Shown: positions 6,912 through 10,898 of the stretch, one piece after another
Layout: every line of letters begins with the position of its first letter
How positions within the stretch are numbered: position 1 is the first letter of the stretch
Origin: Puniceicoccales bacterium
Lineage (GTDB): Bacteria > Verrucomicrobiota > Verrucomicrobiia > Opitutales > UBA953
Assembly (NCBI GenBank): GCA_031289285.1
Contig: JAITPT010000206.1
Coordinates: forward strand, 1-10,898
Length of the DNA stretch: 10,898 bases
Direction of reading: 5' to 3'
The notes under the pieces: model-generated
Databases searched by the model: none
The model's input: only the letters and a program-made list of their open reading frames with translations
Told to the model about the DNA's origin: nothing
Made by a program: the position numbers and the translations under genes

Positions 6912-7010
6912 GATAAACAAGGCGGCGGGGCGGGCATAAAAAAGCTCTTTCAATGGCGGTTTTTTTGTTTTTCTCCGCCTGTGTGCCCGCACCGCCCTGT
7001 TGTTTTTAGA
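6912..7010. repeat. large nested inverted repeat between oxidoreductase and wecC
   Basis: GGCGGGGCGGGCA (6924-6936) pairs with TGCCCGCACCGCC (6984-6996) with a single mismatch. Inside it GGCGG (6955-6959) pairs with CCGCC (6975-6979) around a T-rich loop. Outside, ATAAACAA near 6913 can pair with TTGTTTTTA at 7000-7008. The right boundary read on the minus strand is AATCTAAAAACAAC, like the CCTAAAAACGG ends of the two foldback elements. On the minus strand the structure lies 15-110 bases after the oxidoreductase stop and includes a T6 run near 6937-6945, so it may end transcription. Direct copies of TTAATCTAA/TTTAATCTAA lie at 7010-7028. Confidence 0.6.
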
Positions 7011-7024
7011 TTAAATCGCTTAGA

Positions 7025-8470
7025 TTAACTTTTTGTTAAATAATCCGTTCCGTAGGGTTTGCGTTGTTCGCGGCGGAGCAATTTATTTGCCTCGTCGTCG
7101 TTTTTGAAACGTTCGATGGCGGGGTCCCATTCCAAACGGCGGCGCAGACGCATTGCGATGTGTGTTATCAGGCAAACCGTGCAGGCGCGGTGTCCGGCCT
7201 CAACGGGAGAAATCGGTGCTTTGCGTGTTTTAATGCATTCCAGCCAATTGGCATGTTGGTTGCTGCTCTTGTAAAGATGCGTTTCGTCTGGGCCGATTTT
7301 TGAAAGTAGTATAGCTGGGTCGGAGGCGTCGAGCGCATTCGCTTGTTTCTTGGCGGAAACGGGGTCGCTCGCCGACGCTGTATAATTGCCGCGCGAAACA
7401 AAAATCCAGCCTTTATCACCTTCGTAGCGGATGCCGTTGCGGTAGTCTTTGTTGGGGCTTGATGTGAACATTTCAACACCGTTAGCGTAACCCGCTTTTG
7501 CAAAGAATTTCCCGTGGACATCCCAGATGCCCGATTTGGGAAACTCGGCCTCGGCTTCCACCCAAACGGGGCCTGTCAATTCGGTGTCCATGCCCCATGC
7601 GGCGGAGTCAAAATGGTGTTGCCCCCAGCCCGTTATCATGCCCGCGCCAAACTGGTCAACGCGCAGCCAGCCCGGGCGCCCGTAGCCTCTTTGCGGGTGA
7701 ACTTTTTTCTCGATATAAGGCATGAGCGGCGTGGAGCCGAGCCATGCGTCGTAGTTGAGGGTGGCGGGCGGCGGCGTCTCTTTTTCGACAGGGCCGGAGG
7801 GGTCGCCGGGCAGACCGATGCGCACGGTGCGGAGTTTGCCGATGCGCCCGTTGCGCACCAGCTCGGCGGCGATGCGAAACTGCGCCATCGAGCGTTGTTG
7901 CGTGCCAAGTTGCAAGATGATGCCGCTCTTTTTGATAGCCTCGCAAAGCTGGCGGCCTTCGACGACGGTGAGCGAGGTGGGCTTTTGCAGATAGACGTCT
8001 TTTTTGGCAAACGCGGCTTCGATTGCGGGCTGCGCGTGCCAGTGGTCGGGCGTGCTAATCATCACGGCGTCAATCTCGCCACGTTGCAGCATTTCGCGGT
8101 AGTCGCCGTAGGTTTTGACCGTGCCAGCGGGCAGATTTTTTTGCCTTTTGTAAAACTGCTCGACGAGCGTTTTGCCCTCCGCCATGCGGCGGCTGTCCAA
8201 GTCGCACACGGCGACAACGCGACCAAGTTTTGTGTAGCGCAGCGTTTCGCCGAGGTCGTGGTCGCGGGCGATGCGCCCACAGCCGATTTGGCCGATTTGG
8301 ATTTTTGAGCTGGGCGCATCTTTGCCGAGCACACGGGACGGGATAATCGCGGGGAATGCGAGCATACCGGCAGCGAAGGCGGCGTTTTTGAGGAAGAGGC
8401 GTCTTCCGATTTGCCCTCCGAGAGAGAGGTGCGTGGCGCGCGTAGGCGCGGCGGTTTGAGCTGTGTTCAT
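7025..8470 (-). CDS. Tat-signal Gfo/Idh/MocA family oxidoreductase
   Basis: The 481-residue protein begins with a twin-arginine export signal: GRRLFLKNAAF at 22-32, then a hydrophobic run to about 43. It should act outside the cytoplasm with its cofactor bound before export. From residue 56 the NAD(P)-binding Rossmann domain shows IQIGQIGCGRIARDHD (57-72), VAVCDLDSRR (86-95) and ISTPDHWHAQPAIEA (138-152). The sugar-binding half follows, with GWGQHHFDSAAWGM at 281-294. At the usual EKP motif it reads LQKPTSLT (161-168), Gln replacing Glu, which I recall as common in Tat-exported members. Such proteins are abundant in Planctomycetes and Verrucomicrobia and act on sugars or glycosides; the substrate cannot be inferred. 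The gene stands between inverted repeats and is separated by 102 bases from the glycosyltransferase gene and 130 from wecC. No Shine-Dalgarno sequence is seen. Confidence 0.9.
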   Translation of the reverse strand: MNTAQTAAPTRATHLSLGGQIGRRLFLKNAAFAAGMLAFPAIIPSRVLGKDAPSSKIQIGQIGCGRIARDHDLGETLRYTKLGRVVAVCDLDSRRMAEGKTLVEQFYKRQKNLPAGTVKTYGDYREMLQRGEIDAVMISTPDHWHAQPAIEAAFAKKDVYLQKPTSLTVVEGRQLCEAIKKSGIILQLGTQQRSMAQFRIAAELVRNGRIGKLRTVRIGLPGDPSGPVEKETPPPATLNYDAWLGSTPLMPYIEKKVHPQRGYGRPGWLRVDQFGAGMITGWGQHHFDSAAWGMDTELTGPVWVEAEAEFPKSGIWDVHGKFFAKAGYANGVEMFTSSPNKDYRNGIRYEGDKGWIFVSRGNYTASASDPVSAKKQANALDASDPAILLSKIGPDETHLYKSSNQHANWLECIKTRKAPISPVEAGHRACTVCLITHIAMRLRRRLEWDPAIERFKNDDEANKLLRREQRKPYGTDYLTKS

Positions 8471-8550
8471 TGTGGGAGTGGTTGAAAAGAAGGTTCGAGG
8501 GAAAACCGTGGGCGGCGGAAAAGGTTCCGTGAAAAAAGTTGGTCGGGGGT

Positions 8551-8574
8551 GGCGCAGTGTGCGCCGCTGTTTTT
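8551..8574 (+). terminator. hairpin with T-run at the 3' end of the glycosyltransferase gene
   Basis: GGCGCA (8551-8556) and TGCGCC (8560-8565) form a perfect stem with a 3-base loop, followed four bases later by TTTTT (8570-8574). On the + strand this resembles a Rho-independent terminator, yet both neighbouring genes are on the minus strand. There the hairpin follows the glycosyltransferase stop by eight bases and the nearest T-run (8534-8539) is about 11 bases beyond it. The adjoining GTTTTTAGGATAAT matches the end of foldback copy 1, so it may be an element remnant. Confidence 0.35.
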
Positions 8575-9547
8575 AGGATAATTGCAGCAGGCGCAACTCC
8601 GACAGTTTTCTATCTACATAGGCCAGCATGTCCAAGATAACCGCTGCTGCGAACGACAACATTCCGCACACCACCAGCCCCACGGCCAAAATCGCCATCG
8701 GGAAATGTTTGATAAAGCCCGTCTGAATAAACTCGATGACAGGCACCGAGCCGACCACCAGACCCGTTAGCAAGAAAAACAGCGACACCAAACCGAAGAA
8801 CAATAACGGGCGGCTGTAACGCACGATGTTGAAGATTTTCAGCAGCACGCGGAAGCCGTCGCTCACTGTGTTTAGTTTGGAAAAACTGTTTGCCGGACGT
8901 TCCTTATATGAGACGGCGTGCTCGACTACGGCGAGGCGGCTGCGCAAGGCGTGCATAGTCATCTCCACCTCCAATTCAAAACCGCTCGACAAGATAGGGA
9001 AACTCTTCACGTAGCGCCGCGAAAACACGCGGTAGCCCGACAAAATATCGTGCAGTTTCACGCGGAAAATAAAGTTTATCAAATCGCGCACAAGGTTGTT
9101 TCCGAAGCCGTGCATAGGGCGCGTGTTTTCCTGTCCGTAATCGCCGCTCGAATGCCGGTCGCCGACCACCATGTCTGCCCGACTCTCCCCGAACGCTTGC
9201 AGCAAGGCGGGCAAATCTTTGCCGCTATACGTCGCGTCGGCGTCCACCATCACATACACGTCAGACTCCACCTGCATAAACGCCGTGCGAACCGCGTTCG
9301 ATTTGCCTTGGCGCGGCTCGAAGATGAGCTGGTGCGGGCTGCTGACGTTCTTGGGGTTCTTGGTGCTCGCGCTGTCTGCGCTGGCGATGCGGGCAAATAC
9401 GGTGCGCACGATTTCGCCCGTTTTGTCGGATGAGTTGTTGTCCACGACGCAAATCACGGCGTCGGGCGCGGCTTCGTGGAAGTCAACGATTGTTTGCTCA
9501 ATTGTCAGTTCCTCGTTGTAGGCGGGGATGATGATAGTGGTTTTCAT
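8573..9547 (-). CDS. membrane-anchored family 2 glycosyltransferase (DPM/GtrB-like)
   Basis: I start this gene at 9547, where MKTTIIIPAYNEE begins the GT-A fold. The open frame upstream of that Met adds 50 residues unlike any glycosyltransferase. The 324-residue product has PAYNEE (8-13), VVDNNSSDKT (34-43), RQGKSNAV (79-86), the metal-binding D-A-D at 102-104 in VMVDADATYSG, and GDRHSSGDYG at 129-138. It also has SGYRVFSRRYVKSFPI (170-185) and ELEVEM at 191-196. Two hydrophobic segments (about 249-272 and 284-306) end the protein. This fits polyprenyl-phosphate hexose synthases, which move a sugar from a nucleotide donor to undecaprenyl phosphate at the inner membrane. Donor and acceptor cannot be read directly. 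The wecC and oxidoreductase genes lie downstream on the same strand. The stop TAA lies inside a TTATCCTAAAAAC motif shared with the foldback ends. Confidence 0.88.
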   Translation of the reverse strand: MKTTIIIPAYNEELTIEQTIVDFHEAAPDAVICVVDNNSSDKTGEIVRTVFARIASADSASTKNPKNVSSPHQLIFEPRQGKSNAVRTAFMQVESDVYVMVDADATYSGKDLPALLQAFGESRADMVVGDRHSSGDYGQENTRPMHGFGNNLVRDLINFIFRVKLHDILSGYRVFSRRYVKSFPILSSGFELEVEMTMHALRSRLAVVEHAVSYKERPANSFSKLNTVSDGFRVLLKIFNIVRYSRPLLFFGLVSLFFLLTGLVVGSVPVIEFIQTGFIKHFPMAILAVGLVVCGMLSFAAAVILDMLAYVDRKLSELRLLQLS

Positions 9548-9654
9548 GATTTGGGAAAAAGGTTGTTGAAGGGTCGGTGAAGATTGACGAAGGTCAACGA
9601 AAAAACAGGCGCGAAGTTTGGACAGATGTTGCACGGGCGCAAGTGAAAAACGCA

Positions 9655-9745
9655 GGATGTGCGCACGCGTGGTGCGACGGTGCTCGTGCAGTGCCACGGC
9701 GTAGCGAAAGGCGGCACCGTCTGTCGCAAGGGCGTGTGTCCGGCG
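9655..9745. repeat. imperfect inverted repeat in the GNAT/glycosyltransferase gap
   Basis: GACGGTGC (9676-9683) pairs perfectly with GCACCGTC (9714-9721), and the flanks extend the pairing with a 4-base bulge (GGTGCGAC against GTCGCAAG, then GTGCGCACGCG against the complement of CGTGTGTCC). It fills much of the 211-base gap 9548-9758. The rest of the gap toward the glycosyltransferase contains GAAGGGTC/GAAGGTCA short repeats and a possible leader but no clear promoter. Confidence 0.5.
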
Positions 9746-9758
9746 ACTGCGCCAAGGG

Positions 9759-10238
9759 TTACGAGGGTGACGTTTTGAGATTTAGTTCCATTTTTATATC
9801 GGCGCGGGCATAGTGTCCCGACTCCAACGGCACCTCCACGAAACCGTATTTGCGATACACGCGCAGGGCGGCAAGCAAACTCCGATTGGAATACAGCACC
9901 AATTTTTCGACACCGTGTGCTCGCGCAAAACGCACACAATGTGCAAAAAGCAAGCCGCCTGCACCAAGTCCCTGTGCGGACTCCGTCACTGCCATTTTAC
10001 CGATCTCGAACAACGTGTCTGTCTGTCTAAGCAACGAAACAGTGCCGATAATTGCGCTGTCCATTTGGGCGAAAAAAATAAACCCGCCCTTGTCTAAAAT
10101 CTCTTTTTGTGGGTCGGCGAGTATGCGAGCGTCGTCCGCCTCGATGTAAAAGTAACGCTCTATCCATTCGTAGTTAAGCCGCCTCACCGCCTCGCGATGC
10201 TCGGCAGAATACGGAATTATTTCGATGTTTTGGCTCAT
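9759..10238 (-). CDS. GNAT family N-acetyltransferase
   Basis: The 159-residue protein is a single-domain GNAT enzyme, which moves an acetyl group from acetyl-CoA to an amine. Evidence is the length, the acetyl-CoA loop QGLGAG at 89-94 after the strand FEIGKMAVTE (77-86), and the closing LYSNRSLLAALRVYRKYGFVEVP (115-137), where N118 and Y128 lie at positions usual for cofactor contact and the general acid. The early WIERYFYIEADD segment resembles small cytoplasmic GNATs often seen near MarR-like genes, but no regulator is present here. The substrate is unknown. It is separated by 211 bases from the glycosyltransferase, so it is probably a separate transcript. The leader before ATG is CCTTTTTCT with no Shine-Dalgarno sequence. 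Confidence 0.9.
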   Translation of the reverse strand: MSQNIEIIPYSAEHREAVRRLNYEWIERYFYIEADDARILADPQKEILDKGGFIFFAQMDSAIIGTVSLLRQTDTLFEIGKMAVTESAQGLGAGGLLFAHCVRFARAHGVEKLVLYSNRSLLAALRVYRKYGFVEVPLESGHYARADIKMELNLKTSPS

Positions 10239-10282
10239 AGAAAAAGGAACAGAAGAGACACCTAAACGCGAAACCGTGCGTT

Positions 10283-10489
10283 GTCAACTCCTCAAAAAGG
10301 GACAGACGTTTTTTCATTTGACATCTTCTCGCATTTACGCATCATGGCACCTGTTGGCGTGTGCTTCGCCGCGTCATTGCCTCAGTGACACAACAACTCT
10401 GCCCTCCCGCCACTGCATTCCGCAGATGATGGGCAGGGTGACCTACTTGGGATTACCTACAAAAAGGGACAGACCCTTTTTTAGTTGAC
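10283..10489. repeat. REP-like palindrome pair bounded by inverted GTCAACT
   Basis: Two related palindromes lie 167 bases apart. The right one, AAAAAGGG-ACAGA-CCCTTTTT (10461-10481), is perfect. The left one, AAAAAGGG-ACAGA-CGTTTTTT (10294-10314), is imperfect. The segment is bounded by GTCAACT (10283-10289) and its complement AGTTGAC (10483-10489), so its two outer ends are inverted copies. Between them lies a nested hairpin, CTGCCC...CTGC-ATTCC-GCAG...GGGCAG, at about 10408-10436. The pair sits directly downstream of the RAYT gene fragment, as expected for REP/REPIN-type targets of such a transposase. The assignment as its target is inference. Confidence 0.7.
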
Positions 10490-10565
10490 TTTGATTATGC
10501 AGAAGCACAGAGTGCGGCGGCGTTCGCTGGCGATTGCTTTGTTATGGCATCGCGTTGTTGCGACA
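10490..10565. other. short spacer after the transposase fragment
   Basis: The 76 bases between the REP-like pair and the transposase stop hold only weak pairing (ATGGC at about 10543 with GCCAT at about 10576). No gene is seen here. The palindromes to the left, rather than this spacer, are the notable features of the stretch between the GNAT gene and the transposase. Confidence 0.4.
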
Positions 10566-10898
10566 TCATTCCGTCGCCATGCCACGTAGCGAATACAAAT
10601 CGCTCAACCCTTCACTGTCTCGCTCGGACGAGGGACGAATGCCGCTCCGCAAACGATTGCCAGTCTTCTCGCGGTATTGTTGCAGGTGAGCTTCGACAAA
10701 CTCTTTGCTCCCTATCACCGCACCCTTCGTGAGCCAGCGAAATTGTTCCCACAAACGCTCTGGCAAGGGTAGCACTCCGCCAGACTCCGCAACCGCTTGC
10801 GCAGTCTCCGTGGAGAGACGCGCTGCTTTGCTGTCGCCGCGCTTCATCGCCGCGCCTTTGCTAAACAATGCAACGCGGTAAGCCGCCAGCATCTCCGC
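10566..10898 (-). CDS. REP-associated tyrosine transposase (RAYT, IS200-like), C-terminal part
   Basis: The frame is open through the right edge (three codons upstream of the first in-window Met), so this is the 3' part of a longer gene. The visible ~110 residues match the typical C-terminal tail of RAYT/Y1 transposases. They contain YRVALFSKG (from residue 5 of the in-window Met), a helix TETAQAVAESGGVLPL, then the signature GAVIGSKEFVEAHLQQYRE (about 57-75). A basic RSGIRP segment and LYSLRG follow near the end. The catalytic HUH motif and tyrosine lie outside the window, so activity cannot be judged. RAYTs are single-copy, domesticated-looking relatives of IS200/IS605 transposases that process REP hairpins as single-stranded DNA. 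The palindromes at 10283-10489, right after its stop, fit that role. Confidence 0.72.
   Translation of the reverse strand, partial: AEMLAAYRVALFSKGAAMKRGDSKAARLSTETAQAVAESGGVLPLPERLWEQFRWLTKGAVIGSKEFVEAHLQQYREKTGNRLRSGIRPSSERDSEGLSDLYSLRGMATE

Noticed and set aside
9548..9697. 50-residue N-terminal extension of the glycosyltransferase
   Set aside because: The GT-A fold begins directly at the Met encoded at 9547. The extension is His/Arg/Cys-rich and runs through the intergenic inverted repeat.
9544..9939. 131-codon minus-strand open frame spanning the GNAT 3' end and the gap
   Set aside because: It overlaps the well-supported GNAT frame and an inverted repeat, and it has no domain.
1..10898. 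tRNA, rRNA or riboswitch genes
   Set aside because: I looked in the gaps for cloverleaf patterns, GGTTCGA-type T-loops and known riboswitch cores and found none convincing. A tRNA/covariance search was not available.

Overview
The window looks like chromosomal DNA from a GC-rich bacterium, most likely a member of Verrucomicrobiota, perhaps Opitutales. This is an inference. It rests on the Tat-exported Gfo/Idh/MocA oxidoreductase, the acyltransferase/aminotransferase fusion, Ala-rich proteins, the absence of clear Shine-Dalgarno sequences, and a 9-bp pyrimidine/TAT tandem repeat. No rRNA or other marker gene is present to confirm it. All intact genes lie on the minus strand and are read from right to left.

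Left block (1-3651): a tight three-gene unit reads hisC, then plsY, then a gene for a GNAT-like acyltransferase fused to a class V aminotransferase. The plsY stop and the fusion start overlap as ATGA. A 9-bp tandem repeat (1-63) lies beyond the end of the unit.

Middle block (3652-5640): about 2 kb with no intact gene. It holds a 171-bp foldback element, a + strand HtrA/DegP-type protease pseudogene (deletion, stop codon and frameshifts), a G10 tract, a 181-bp tandem repeat in about 2.8 copies, and a second foldback element of 173 bp.

Right block (5641-9547): three minus-strand genes that may serve surface polysaccharide or sugar metabolism. They are a WecC-type UDP-ManNAc dehydrogenase, a Tat-signal Gfo/Idh/MocA oxidoreductase, and a membrane-anchored family 2 glycosyltransferase. 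The gaps hold inverted repeats, and the 3' ends of all three genes carry a CTAARAAC-like motif. A stand-alone GNAT acetyltransferase follows (9759-10238).

Right edge (10239-10898): the C-terminal part of a REP-associated tyrosine transposase (RAYT, IS200-like) runs off the window. Downstream of it are two AAAAAGGG-ACAGA-CCCTTTTT-type palindromes. A related palindrome with a CCAGA loop sits in every unit of the 181-bp array five kilobases away. The most interesting content is therefore this repeat landscape: a RAYT, its probable REP-like targets, a tandem array carrying a diverged version, and a separate family of roughly 172-bp foldback elements. The acyltransferase/aminotransferase fusion coupled to plsY is the most interesting protein-level feature.
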